Below, one piece after another: positions 1 to 6,605 of a stretch of 14,404 nucleotides of DNA. The notes under the pieces are model-generated. The model did not search any database. It worked only from the letters and a program-made list of their open reading frames with translations, and was not told the DNA's origin. Positions within the stretch are counted from its first letter, which is position 1. Every line of letters begins with the position of its first letter. Both the position numbers and the translations under genes were made by a program. Source of the stretch: a bacterium (GTDB lineage Bacteria; 4484-113; JALSIF01); contig JALSIF010000207.1 in assembly GCA_026981635.1 (NCBI GenBank), positions 1-14,404 on the forward strand. The letters run 5' to 3'.

Positions 1-302
1 GGCACCTGGCGCAGCTTCTTGCGGTAGAGCTCGCTGAAGCTTCGCTCCGCCTCCGCCTGGGGGACGATGGGGGGAGAGGGCTGGGTGGGAGAGGTGGTGA
101 CTGGCTGGTTGATGATGTTTGCCCCGATGCGGATGATCACCCCCTCCCGGTCCAGGCGGTTGAGCCGCTCAATGAGCTCGGGGGTGACGATCTGGCCCGC
201 CTCCAGCAGAGTGACCCGGCCGGCGATGATCGGCTGGCCAAGCCGGAGGCCCGGCCTAAGATCCGCCAAGGATCTGATCTCAGGTCCGCCTGTGCCCAAC
301 AT
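1..302 (-). CDS. N-terminal part of a possible HD-GYP-type regulatory protein (partial)
   Basis: This frame opens with ATG at 302-300 and stays open for 100 codons to the window edge, so the C-terminus is missing. The start is supported by GAAGGGG a few bases upstream. Residues about 13-55 (LADLRPGLRLGQPI, then LLEAGQIVTPELIERLNRL and a GVIIRIG strand) resemble the short segment often found ahead of HD-GYP cyclic-di-GMP phosphodiesterase domains, where LRPGM..A, LL..G..LT and GV..V recur. After residue 67 a Ser/Thr/Pro-rich linker begins, followed by a charged helix. The HD-GYP catalytic residues would lie outside the window, so the family is an inference from the N-terminal pattern only. The gene is divergent from the rpiB operon and shares its 92-bp upstream region. 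Confidence 0.5.
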   Translation of the reverse strand, partial: MLGTGGPEIRSLADLRPGLRLGQPIIAGRVTLLEAGQIVTPELIERLNRLDREGVIIRIGANIINQPVTTSPTQPSPPIVPQAEAERSFSELYRKKLRQV

Positions 303-394
303 TTACCCCTTCGAACTGCCCGCCCTATCTTATCACCGCGTCTCCCTTGCTCGGCCAAGGGGCGAAGCGACTATCCTTTTGGGGGAACCTGGCG
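303..394. promoter_or_regulatory. Divergent intergenic region between the partial HD-GYP-like gene and rpiB
   Basis: Ninety-two bases separate two divergent starts, so promoters for both genes should lie here. On the minus strand TTGGCC is followed after 18 bases by GATAAG, a weak -35/-10 pair. On the plus strand TATCCT (372-377) is the best -10-like word, with TTGCTC 19 bases before it. GGGGGA at 381-386 is the likely ribosome binding site of rpiB. None of these boxes is strong; only their placement supports them. Confidence 0.3.
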
Positions 395-898
395 ATGGCA
401 AAACTGGCTGAGCAGAGCTGGGCGGGAAAGGTCTATCTGGGTGCCGACCACCGCGGCTTTCCCATGAAGCGGGCGCTGATGGAGTTCCTGCTGGGGGAGG
501 GCTTTGCAGTGGAGGACCTGGGAACCTACAGCGATGAGCGGGTGGACTACCCCGACTACGCCAGGCTGGTGGCGGAGCGGGTGGCCCGCGAGGAGGGAGC
601 CGCCGGGGTGCTCATCTGCGGTTCCGGGGTGGGCATATGCATGGCGGCAAACCGCATCAAGGGCGCCCGCGCCGCGCCCCTCTATGCTCCCCAGGTGGCG
701 GAGATGACCCGTCGCCACAACAACGCCAACATCGCCTGCTTCAGCGGCGACTGGCAGACCCCGGAGGAGGCCAAGGAGCTGCTCAGAATCTTCCTCACCA
801 CCGGCTTTGAGGGGGGCAGGCACCTTCGCCGGATCAGAAAGCTAGACTTCCTGGACCGGGAAGAGGCGGGGGAGTTGACCAAGGAGGGAGAGAGTTGA
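395..898 (+). CDS. rpiB: RpiB/LacA/LacB-family sugar-phosphate isomerase (ribose-5-phosphate isomerase B-like)
   Basis: The product is 167 aa and matches RpiB along its length. RpiB interconverts ribose 5-phosphate and ribulose 5-phosphate in the cytosol. Visible motifs are GADHRGF near the N-terminus, VDYPDYA, ICGSGVGI with the catalytic-type Cys75, RRHNNAN with His108, and the C-terminal GGRHLRRI. I chose ATG 395 because GGGGGA lies 8 bases upstream; an in-frame TTG at 347 would add 16 residues outside the family pattern. The usual LG(A/G)R segment after the HN motif reads FSGDWQ, so an Arg normally present is replaced by Asp119 (see findings). A charged C-terminal extension makes it slightly longer than typical RpiB (about 145-150 aa). 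The stop overlaps the next start in TTGA. The fold is secure; the substrate could be another aldose phosphate, as in allose or galactose 6-phosphate isomerases. Confidence 0.88.
   Translation: MAKLAEQSWAGKVYLGADHRGFPMKRALMEFLLGEGFAVEDLGTYSDERVDYPDYARLVAERVAREEGAAGVLICGSGVGICMAANRIKGARAAPLYAPQVAEMTRRHNNANIACFSGDWQTPEEAKELLRIFLTTGFEGGRHLRRIRKLDFLDREEAGELTKEGES
881..888 (+). promoter_or_regulatory. Ribosome binding site that fixes the TTG start of the aminotransferase gene
   Basis: AAGGAGGG is a near-perfect Shine-Dalgarno sequence inside the end of rpiB. It ends 6 bases before TTG at 895, which overlaps the rpiB stop (TTGA). Spacing and overlap support the unusual TTG start and translational coupling. 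Confidence 0.8.
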
Positions 899-2220
899 CC
901 GCAAGCCAAACTGAACTGATCTGCCGTCTCAGGGAGCTTGCCTTCCGCCGTGAGCTTTCCCCCGAAGAGGCCAGGGAGATGGCCGAGCTCACCTTCGCCG
1001 GCTACCGGGAGTTCCTGAACCCCGCCTTTCTCAGGGCCAAGCGGGGGGGCACCGCCCACGAAGTGGAGTGGCGGGGAGAGGGCCCCTGGATGATCTCGGC
1101 CGACGGGGAGCGCTTCATTGACTGCCTGGGAGGATACGGAGTCTTTGCCCTGGGCCACCGTCCCAAGGAAGTTATCGCCGCCATGGAGCAGGTCTTCCAG
1201 CGCATCGGCCTCTACAGCCAGGAGCTGCTCAATCCCTTTCAGGCGGCCCTGGCCGGCCTTCTGGCGGAGCTAAGTCCGGGAAACCTCAAGTACACCTACT
1301 TCCACTGCGGCGGAGCAGAGAGCAACGACGCCGCCATCAAGGTGGCCCGGCTGGCCACCGGCAGGACCCTCCACATAAGCTTCTCCAGGGCCTTCCACGG
1401 CAAGACTATGGGCTCCCTTTCCGCCACCAACCGCCCCAGCATCAAACGTCCTTTTGAGCCCCTGGTGCCGGGGTTTGTGGAGCTTCCCTGGAACGACCTG
1501 GAAGCCTTTGAGCGCTTCATGGCAGGTAGGGGTGGGGAGGTGGCCAGCGTCATCGTGGAGCCCATCCAGGGGGAGGGGGGGATCAACCTGCCCGACGACG
1601 AGTTCCTGCCCGGGCTCAGGCGGATCACCCGGCAGTATGGTGCCCTCCTCCACCTGGACGAGGTGCAGACCGGCCTCTGCCGCACGGGGAAATTCTTTGC
1701 CGCCCAGTGGTGGGGGGTGGAGCCAGACCTGATGACTCTGGGCAAGGCCCTGGGGGGAGGGGTGGTGGCCATCAGCGCCGTGATGGGCACCCCCGAGGTG
1801 TGGAAGGGGCTGGAGGAGAACCCCTACTACATCACCAACACCTTTGCCGGCGCCCAGCCGGTCTGTGCTGCCGCCCTGCGGGCGCTTGAGCTATACCGGG
1901 AGATGGACCTGGCCGAGCAGAGCAGGGAGAAGGGGGAGAAGTTTGTGGGCGAGCTTCGCGAGCTTCAGAACCGCTTCCCCCACCTGATCAGGGAGGTGCG
2001 CGGCAAGGGGCTCTTTATCGGGGTGGAGATGTCAAGCGAGGCGCTGGGCAAAAAGGTGGCAGACTTGCTGTTTGAGCGCCGGGTGCTTACTGCCAACACC
2101 ATGAACAACCCGGCCACCATCCGCATTGAGCCTCCCCTCATCATCACCGAGGAGCTGATTGGGGAGGTGCTCAGCCGGTTTGAGGATGCCCTAAGAAGCC
2201 TTTCCCAGGAGGCGGCCTAG
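895..2220 (+). CDS. patA: Class III PLP-dependent aminotransferase, putrescine aminotransferase (PatA/YgjG)-like
   Basis: The product is 441 aa, a normal length for subgroup III aminotransferases. By memory the closest family is E. coli PatA, which moves the terminal amino group of putrescine to 2-oxoglutarate. Shared segments in order are FIDCLGGYGVFALGHR, SQELLNP, the phosphate-binding GGAESNDAA, AFHGKTMGSLSA, VEPIQGEGG, LDEVQTG with the pyridine-nitrogen Asp255, TLGKALGGGV with the Schiff-base Lys284, and TIRIEPPL near the C-terminus. All cofactor residues seem intact. The TTG start at 895 is backed by a strong binding site and a 4-base overlap with rpiB. It is the second gene of a four-gene unit with a sugar isomerase, an FAD oxidase and a sugar kinase, so its substrate may be another diamine, omega-amino acid or amino sugar. 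The family is certain; the substrate is inferred. Confidence 0.85.
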   Translation: MTASQTELICRLRELAFRRELSPEEAREMAELTFAGYREFLNPAFLRAKRGGTAHEVEWRGEGPWMISADGERFIDCLGGYGVFALGHRPKEVIAAMEQVFQRIGLYSQELLNPFQAALAGLLAELSPGNLKYTYFHCGGAESNDAAIKVARLATGRTLHISFSRAFHGKTMGSLSATNRPSIKRPFEPLVPGFVELPWNDLEAFERFMAGRGGEVASVIVEPIQGEGGINLPDDEFLPGLRRITRQYGALLHLDEVQTGLCRTGKFFAAQWWGVEPDLMTLGKALGGGVVAISAVMGTPEVWKGLEENPYYITNTFAGAQPVCAAALRALELYREMDLAEQSREKGEKFVGELRELQNRFPHLIREVRGKGLFIGVEMSSEALGKKVADLLFERRVLTANTMNNPATIRIEPPLIITEELIGEVLSRFEDALRSLSQEAA

Positions 2221-2223
2221 AAG

Positions 2224-3339
2224 GTGAGAGTTGCGGTTGTGGGAGATGGACTGGTGGGGCTGTCTGCTGCCCTGCACCTTTCCCGCGGGGGGGCCGAGGT
2301 GGTGGTCTATGCCCGCCCAGACACGATAGGTCAGGCCTCCCAGGTGGCGGCGGGGATGCTGGGGGTGATGGCGGAGCGGGAGTGGGCTCCCATAGACCGG
2401 CTGATGGTGGAGGCGCGGCGCTATTGGAAGGAGTTTGCCGACCTCCTTACCAGCGAAAGCGGCATTGAGGTGCGCATTGGCGAGGAGGGAACCTTCTTCG
2501 TCCTGCAGAGGGAGGAGGAGCGGCCCCACCTGGTGGAACTGAACCGCCGCACCGTCAGGCTGGGCTTCTCCAGCGAGTGGTTTGAAAGGGACGAGTGCGA
2601 GGAGCTCCACCCCCTGCTTACCGGTCAGTTCATCGGCGCCCTGCTGGTGCTGGAGGAGGGCTGGGTCAACCCCCGCCGGGTCTACCCCGCTCTGGTTCAG
2701 GCCTGCGAGGAGGCGGGGGTGAGGACCGTATCCGAGGAGGTGGTTCAGGTGGGGGTGCGCGGGGGGCACGCCGAGCTCCTGCTGGAGAGTGGCGAGCGGG
2801 TGGAGGCCGACGGGGCGCTGGTGGCGGCCGGGGCCTGGAGCGGCGATCTGATTGAGCCCGGCCTGGCGGAGGGCTTCTCCACCCACCCGGTCAGGGGACA
2901 GTACCTCCTGCTCAGGTCCCCCGGACATGTGGGTTGGCCGGTGGTGAGATCGGTGGCCGAGCTGGCCTACCTGGTCCCTTCCCTGGGGGCCGACTACCTC
3001 TATCTGGGGGCGTCGGTGGAGGAGAAGCAGTGGGGTCCGCCGGAGGACTTTTCCGCCGCCTTCCGGGTGCTTGATGGGATGACCAGGGTGATGCCCGGCC
3101 TGGCCGAGCTGGAGGTGACCGAGCGGGGCTACGGGCTGAGGCCCGCCACCCCCGATGGCCTTCCCGCCATCGGGCCGCTGGGTGAGGGGGCGGTCTATGT
3201 GGCCACCGGCCACTACAGGAACGGTGTGCTGATGGGGCCGCTTACCGGCAAGCTGGCGGCGGAGGAGATCTTGGGGGAGGATCACGGGGAACTGCTGGGG
3301 CCGGTGAGGCCGGCTCGCTTTGCTTCGCAGGGTGGCTGA
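2224..3339 (+). CDS. thiO: FAD-dependent D-amino acid oxidase family protein, ThiO (glycine oxidase)-like
   Basis: The product is 371 aa, the usual size of ThiO. It opens with a Rossmann FAD-binding strand, VVGDGLVGLS, with the GxGxxG glycines at residues 7, 9 and 12. The C-terminal part carries GLRPATPDGLPAIG (about 304-317) and ATGHYRNGVL (327-336), both typical of ThiO and related DAO-fold oxidases. ThiO oxidises glycine to iminoacetate or glyoxylate with O2, usually for thiazole synthesis. No thiS, thiG or other thi gene is nearby, so another amine or amino acid could be the substrate. The GTG start at 2224 comes 3 bases after the aminotransferase stop, with AGGAGG at 2207-2212. There is no signal peptide, so the enzyme is cytosolic. 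Its place behind an aminotransferase suggests both act on nitrogenous compounds of one pathway, which is inference. Confidence 0.78.
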   Translation: MRVAVVGDGLVGLSAALHLSRGGAEVVVYARPDTIGQASQVAAGMLGVMAEREWAPIDRLMVEARRYWKEFADLLTSESGIEVRIGEEGTFFVLQREEERPHLVELNRRTVRLGFSSEWFERDECEELHPLLTGQFIGALLVLEEGWVNPRRVYPALVQACEEAGVRTVSEEVVQVGVRGGHAELLLESGERVEADGALVAAGAWSGDLIEPGLAEGFSTHPVRGQYLLLRSPGHVGWPVVRSVAELAYLVPSLGADYLYLGASVEEKQWGPPEDFSAAFRVLDGMTRVMPGLAELEVTERGYGLRPATPDGLPAIGPLGEGAVYVATGHYRNGVLMGPLTGKLAAEEILGEDHGELLGPVRPARFASQGG

Positions 3340-4234
3340 GGGGAGACAGGGGGACATCTTTGCCTTTGACCTGGGGGCAACCCGGCTCAAGTTCCAGCCC
3401 CACCCCGGCGCACCGGTGGAGGTGGTGGAGCTGGCTGAGCGGGAGCCCCGCCGGGTGGTGGACTTGATAGCGGGGCTCTCCTCACCCCTCGCTCCCCGAG
3501 GGGTGGCGGTGGCGGTGTGCGGGCTGGTGGACGCCCGCACTGGCCTGGTGCGCCTGGCCATAAACCTGGGTTGGGAGGGGGTGGAGCTGGGGGCGATGCT
3601 GGCCGAGCGGCTGGGGGTTCCGGTGGTGCTTTTAAACGACGCCGATGCGGCAGCCCTGGGCGCCTGGCAGTGGCTTGTGGAGGAGGGGGCCCTGGACCCG
3701 GTAGAGGGGAGGCTGCTCTGCTTCACCCTGGGCACCGGCCTGGGGGGCGGGCTGGTGGTGGGTGGAAGGCTCCAGCTTGACCGCTTCGGCTCAGGGATAG
3801 AGCCGGGCCACGCCCCCTACTTCTTCCGCGGCCGGTGGGTGAGGGGTGACCTGGTGGGGGGAGCCGCCGGCCTGGATGGGGTGCTGGCGGAGGCTGGCCT
3901 ACCCCTTTCTGCCCGACGCGGTGAGGAGCTTTCCCGGCTGGCTGAGCAGGGTGACGAGGGGGTGCTTGCGGCCCTCTTCCAGTGGGGCGAGGCACTGGCC
4001 CATCCGGTGGCGGTGGGCATCTGCCTCACCCTGCCCCAGGTGGTGGTCTTTACCGGCGGCCTGAGCCACCTCTTCCCCCACATCGGAGAAGGGCTAAGGC
4101 AGGGACTTGGGGAGCTTCTTCCCGGGGAGCTGTGGGAGGGGGTAGAGCTGATGCACAACCCCGACCCGGCCCTCCCCCTGTTGGGTGCGAGACGCTGGTT
4201 TGAGCAGCGGGCGGAGCTTTCAGGACCGGCTTAG
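3320..4234 (+). CDS. ROK-family sugar kinase / glucokinase-like protein
   Basis: The product is about 304 aa with the actin-like ATPase layout of ROK kinases, which phosphorylate sugars with ATP or polyphosphate. The phosphate-1 loop is FDLGATRLKF near the N-terminus. The catalytic base is Asp107 in LLNDADAAALG. The phosphate-2 loop is FTLGTGLGGGLVVGG, and VVFTGGLSH lies in the second lobe. The region that normally reads E(I/L)GH followed by the zinc motif CxCGxxGC is GIEPGHAPYFFRG here, with no cysteine cluster, so zinc binding is lost. The start is uncertain: TTG 3320 overlaps thiO by 20 bases, while GTG 3332 in the same frame overlaps by 8; neither has a strong binding site. It ends convergently with the LptC-like gene, overlapping by 4 bases. 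The sugar substrate cannot be read from sequence. Confidence 0.8.
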   Translation: MLRRVAEGRQGDIFAFDLGATRLKFQPHPGAPVEVVELAEREPRRVVDLIAGLSSPLAPRGVAVAVCGLVDARTGLVRLAINLGWEGVELGAMLAERLGVPVVLLNDADAAALGAWQWLVEEGALDPVEGRLLCFTLGTGLGGGLVVGGRLQLDRFGSGIEPGHAPYFFRGRWVRGDLVGGAAGLDGVLAEAGLPLSARRGEELSRLAEQGDEGVLAALFQWGEALAHPVAVGICLTLPQVVVFTGGLSHLFPHIGEGLRQGLGELLPGELWEGVELMHNPDPALPLLGARRWFEQRAELSGPA

Positions 4235-4860
4235 AACTCAAGCACCACCCCGCCGGAGAGGGTGAGCCTTCCCTCCCTCAGATCCAGGCGCATGGTGTCG
4301 GCCCGGGCGGTGAAGGCGGGGTCGGCCGCCTCCACCTGCTCCAAGAGCAGGTAGCGCTCGCTCTGACGCCACACTACCCGCCGGGCGACGAAGCTCTGGC
4401 CCTTGGCGGGGATGATGCCGCTGATGCTGCCCTCAATGGTGAGCAGGTTGCTTCCCACCGAGAACTCGGCCCGCTCGGTTTTGAGGTTTACCGTCATCCC
4501 CTCAACGTCGTTGATCCTCACCTCGGCCGGTCCCACCTCAAAGGAGTCGCCCCGGCTCTCAATCTCCGGAGTGGTGAGCTCCAGGCTCACCTTGCCGTCG
4601 GGGGAGGAGATGATGATGCTGGTCCCCTTTACGGAGATCTTGGGAGGCTGGTCCCACATGCTGCCAAACACCCTGCGCAAACGCTCCTCTCGCAGCTTCT
4701 GGGCCTCGCTCTTCTCCACCTTGGGGGGAGGCTGGGGCAGATCGCTCAGGGGACGGATGAGCATCCCCAGCCTGAGGTTGCCCAGCGCCAGCCAGACCCC
4801 GCCCAGCACAAAGAGGAGGAGGATGAAGCTCCAGGTGATCAGGTAGCGCTGGGAGTACAT
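4231..4860 (-). CDS. LptC-like LPS/lipid transport protein, single N-terminal membrane anchor
   Basis: The product is 209 aa. Residues about 7-27 form one hydrophobic helix, and the rest is hydrophilic and predicted outside the inner membrane. A charged stretch (about 45-65) is followed by a beta-rich region full of alternating patterns, ending in DTMRLDLREGRLTLSGGVVL. This resembles LptC and OstA/LptA folds, where a beta-jellyroll passes lipopolysaccharide from the LptBFG transporter to LptA. The size and topology match LptC (about 190-210 aa). LptC diverges fast, so the call rests on pattern and topology, not a strict motif. ATG 4860 follows the SPOR gene stop by 3 bases, so the two are almost certainly cotranscribed. 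No lptA or lptB is in the window. It would support a diderm cell. Confidence 0.6.
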   Translation of the reverse strand: MYSQRYLITWSFILLLFVLGGVWLALGNLRLGMLIRPLSDLPQPPPKVEKSEAQKLREERLRRVFGSMWDQPPKISVKGTSIIISSPDGKVSLELTTPEIESRGDSFEVGPAEVRINDVEGMTVNLKTERAEFSVGSNLLTIEGSISGIIPAKGQSFVARRVVWRQSERYLLLEQVEAADPAFTARADTMRLDLREGRLTLSGGVVLEF

Positions 4861-4863
4861 GGC

Positions 4864-5727
4864 CTAGGAGCGAGGATAGAAGATGACGACTGAAATGCCC
4901 GCTTCCTTTAGCCGCTGTTTGGCCGCCTTGGCCGCCTCGTAGCTTAGGAAGCGCTCCTCAATCTCCACCACGTAGAGGGTCTGGCCCTGCTCCTCGTCCT
5001 TGGCGAGGTGGGCGTTGAAACCGATCTGGCGGGCCACTGCCAGCTGCTTCTCGGCCTGCTTGCGGTTGGTGGTTCCCATGGTACGAAGGACGAAGGCACG
5101 GGGTTTCTCCTGCTCCCCCTGCCCTGCCCGCTGGGAGGTGTTGGACTGGGACTGCTTTTGGGGACTGCTCTGCTGGCTGGAGGACCCCCTAGGGGGCTTG
5201 GTCGGCTTCTTCTCCTGCTTGGGGGGAGGGGCCATTTCGGGAGTGGTGGTGCGCTCCACCTCCCGCTGGGCGGGGGTCTTTTCCTGCCGGGGGGGCCTGC
5301 TCCCTTCCTCCGAGGGGCGCTCTATCACCACCGGTGGACGGCCCGCTCCGGACCGAACAGCCGGGGTGGGCAGGTCGCCCCCGATGGGCATCCCCCGCTC
5401 GTCCAGCGGGCTTACCGCCACCTTGGGCACCTCCACCACTAGGGGGATGGTCTCGTCAAGCTTTTTTATCTCCCACTGGGGTTCGGGGAGGACAACCTTG
5501 GGTGGAGGAGCCTTCTGGCGCTGTTTCTCCAGCCTGGCCAGTTTCTGGTCCTGCTCGCGAATCCCCTGCTGGGGGTGGCCGGTGCGGAAGATCAGGTTGA
5601 TCAGCAAGAGGGCGGGGATAACCCCCACCACCACCGCGGCCAGGGTGATGAGCAGGAAACTAACCAGCCGTCGGATGCGGTCGGCCCGCTTCTTGCGCCG
5701 GTAGTAGAGGGGTTCCTGCCTTTCCAT
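4864..5727 (-). CDS. SPOR-domain single-pass membrane protein
   Basis: The product is 287 aa in four parts. A basic cytoplasmic N-terminus (residues 1-20, with YYRRKKR) precedes one transmembrane helix (about 21-47). A short charged coiled-coil-like stretch (about 56-73) leads into a long low-complexity linker rich in Pro, Gln, Ser and Lys (about 74-212). The C-terminal 74 residues look like a SPOR domain: RAFVLRTMGTTNRKQAEKQL, a second LYVVEIEERFLSYEAAKAA segment and a final VVIFYP strand. SPOR domains bind peptidoglycan stripped of stem peptides, often at the septum, as in FtsN and DedD. Architecture and topology match that class, so a division or cell-wall role is likely. ATG 5727 has AGGAAG 8 bases upstream. 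It is followed by the LptC-like gene after 3 bases. A promoter may lie in the 71-bp gap behind purC. Confidence 0.8.
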   Translation of the reverse strand: MERQEPLYYRRKKRADRIRRLVSFLLITLAAVVVGVIPALLLINLIFRTGHPQQGIREQDQKLARLEKQRQKAPPPKVVLPEPQWEIKKLDETIPLVVEVPKVAVSPLDERGMPIGGDLPTPAVRSGAGRPPVVIERPSEEGSRPPRQEKTPAQREVERTTTPEMAPPPKQEKKPTKPPRGSSSQQSSPQKQSQSNTSQRAGQGEQEKPRAFVLRTMGTTNRKQAEKQLAVARQIGFNAHLAKDEEQGQTLYVVEIEERFLSYEAAKAAKQRLKEAGISVVIFYPRS

Positions 5728-5745
5728 CAGGGGGCTTCCTGGCCG

Positions 5746-5751
5746 ATTATA
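5746..5751 (-). promoter_or_regulatory. Candidate -10 box for the SPOR-lptC-like pair
   Basis: On the minus strand this reads TATAAT, a perfect consensus -10 in an otherwise G+C-rich 71-bp gap between purC and the SPOR gene. The best -35 match is CCGACC with a 16-base spacer, which is weak. Transcription would start about 12 bases before ATG 5727, leaving room for the AGGAAG binding site. This would let the envelope genes be expressed apart from the pur genes. Confidence 0.5.
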
Positions 5752-5798
5752 GACCCCCGCAGAGGCCGGTCGGGCTCACCTTGACCTCTTTTTCCAAG

Positions 5799-6533
5799 CT
5801 ATGCTCCCACCCGCTTGAGCACCTCGGCGTAGGCCTCGGCCACATTGCCCAAGTCGCGGCGGAAGCGGTCCTTGTCCATCTTGGTGCCGGTGGCCTTGTC
5901 CCACAGGCGGCAGGTGTCAGGGGTGATCTCGTCACCCAGCACCAGGTTTCCCTGGCTGTCGCGGCCAAACTCCAACTTGAAGTCCACCAGAGTCACTCCC
6001 CGCTGATCAAAGAAGTGGGAAAGCACCCGGTTTATGGCCAGACCCGCCTGGGCAAGCTCCTCTATCTCCTCCTGGGTGGCAAGCCGGAGCACCTTGGTGA
6101 TGTGCTGGTGGCAGAGTAGCGGGTCGCCCAGCTCGTCGCTCTTGTAGTAGAACTCCACGATGGGCTCTTCAAGAATGGTCCCCTCGGCGATGCCGGTGCG
6201 GCGGGAGAGGGAACCGGCAACTATGTTGCGCACCACCACCTCCAGGGGAACCATCTTGAGGTGTCTTACTAGCTGCTCACGTTCGGAGATGAGCTGAACG
6301 AAGTGGGTGCGCATCCCCTCCTGGTTGAGCATGCCCATCAGCACGGCGGAGATCTGGTTGTTGAAGGCGCCCTTGCCCTCCAGGGTGGCGTGCTTCTTGC
6401 CGTCAAAGGCGGTAAGGTCGTCCTTAAACTCCACCCACACCAATTCGGGGTCGGAGGTGCGGTAGAGGAGCTTGGCCTTTCCTTCGTAGAGAAGCTCCTG
6501 CTTCTCGGGCAAGCTGGTCGTTCCTACTTCCAT
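5799..6533 (-). CDS. purC: Phosphoribosylaminoimidazole-succinocarboxamide (SAICAR) synthetase
   Basis: The product is 244 aa, the standard bacterial PurC length. It joins CAIR and aspartate with ATP to give SAICAR in cytosolic de novo purine synthesis. Diagnostic segments are YEGKAKLLY near the N-terminus, TAFDGKK, KGAFNNQIS, signature 1 PLEVVVRNIVAGS (residues 96-108), and signature 2 LVDFKLEFG (182-190) followed by LGDEITPDTCRLWD. All are intact. ATG 6533 is fixed by a very strong binding site 7 bases upstream. It lies 72 bp after purB on the same strand; the product of PurE is its substrate and its own product is a PurB substrate, so purE, purB and purC supply three consecutive steps. Identity is secure. 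Confidence 0.97.
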   Translation of the reverse strand: MEVGTTSLPEKQELLYEGKAKLLYRTSDPELVWVEFKDDLTAFDGKKHATLEGKGAFNNQISAVLMGMLNQEGMRTHFVQLISEREQLVRHLKMVPLEVVVRNIVAGSLSRRTGIAEGTILEEPIVEFYYKSDELGDPLLCHQHITKVLRLATQEEIEELAQAGLAINRVLSHFFDQRGVTLVDFKLEFGRDSQGNLVLGDEITPDTCRLWDKATGTKMDKDRFRRDLGNVAEAYAEVLKRVGA

Positions 6534-6540
6534 TGTCTGA

Positions 6541-6550
6541 CCCCTCCTTT
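6541..6550 (-). promoter_or_regulatory. Strong ribosome binding site of purC
   Basis: On the minus strand this reads AAAGGAGGGG, a near-perfect Shine-Dalgarno, 7 bases before ATG 6533. The rest of the 72-bp purB-purC gap holds a small hairpin (CCCAG at 6560-6564 pairing with CTGGG at 6568-6572, 3-base loop). It has no T-run, so it is not a terminator. Confidence 0.75.
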
Positions 6551-6605
6551 ACTCCTGCTCCCAGAACCTGGGGCTAGCTTATGCTACCAACAGACGATGG
6601 TTTTC

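Noticed and set aside
347-394. TTG start that would lengthen RpiB by 16 residues.
   Set aside because: The extra residues match nothing in the family, and ATG 395 has a well-spaced GGGGGA.
67-411. A 114-codon plus-strand frame opposite the partial HD-GYP-like gene.
   Set aside because: It runs antisense to the better-supported frame and across the divergent promoter region into rpiB; no domain is recognisable.
2191-3735. A 514-codon open frame on the minus strand opposite the oxidase and kinase genes.
   Set aside because: It is rich in Pro, Arg, Ser, Gly and His without any domain, and lies opposite two clearly real genes. Long antisense frames are common in G+C-rich DNA.
5185-5196. A perfect 12-base palindrome of C-run, CTAG core and G-run inside the SPOR gene.
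   Set aside because: It lies in a Pro/Gly-coding part of the linker where C and G runs are expected; by itself it gives no sign of function.
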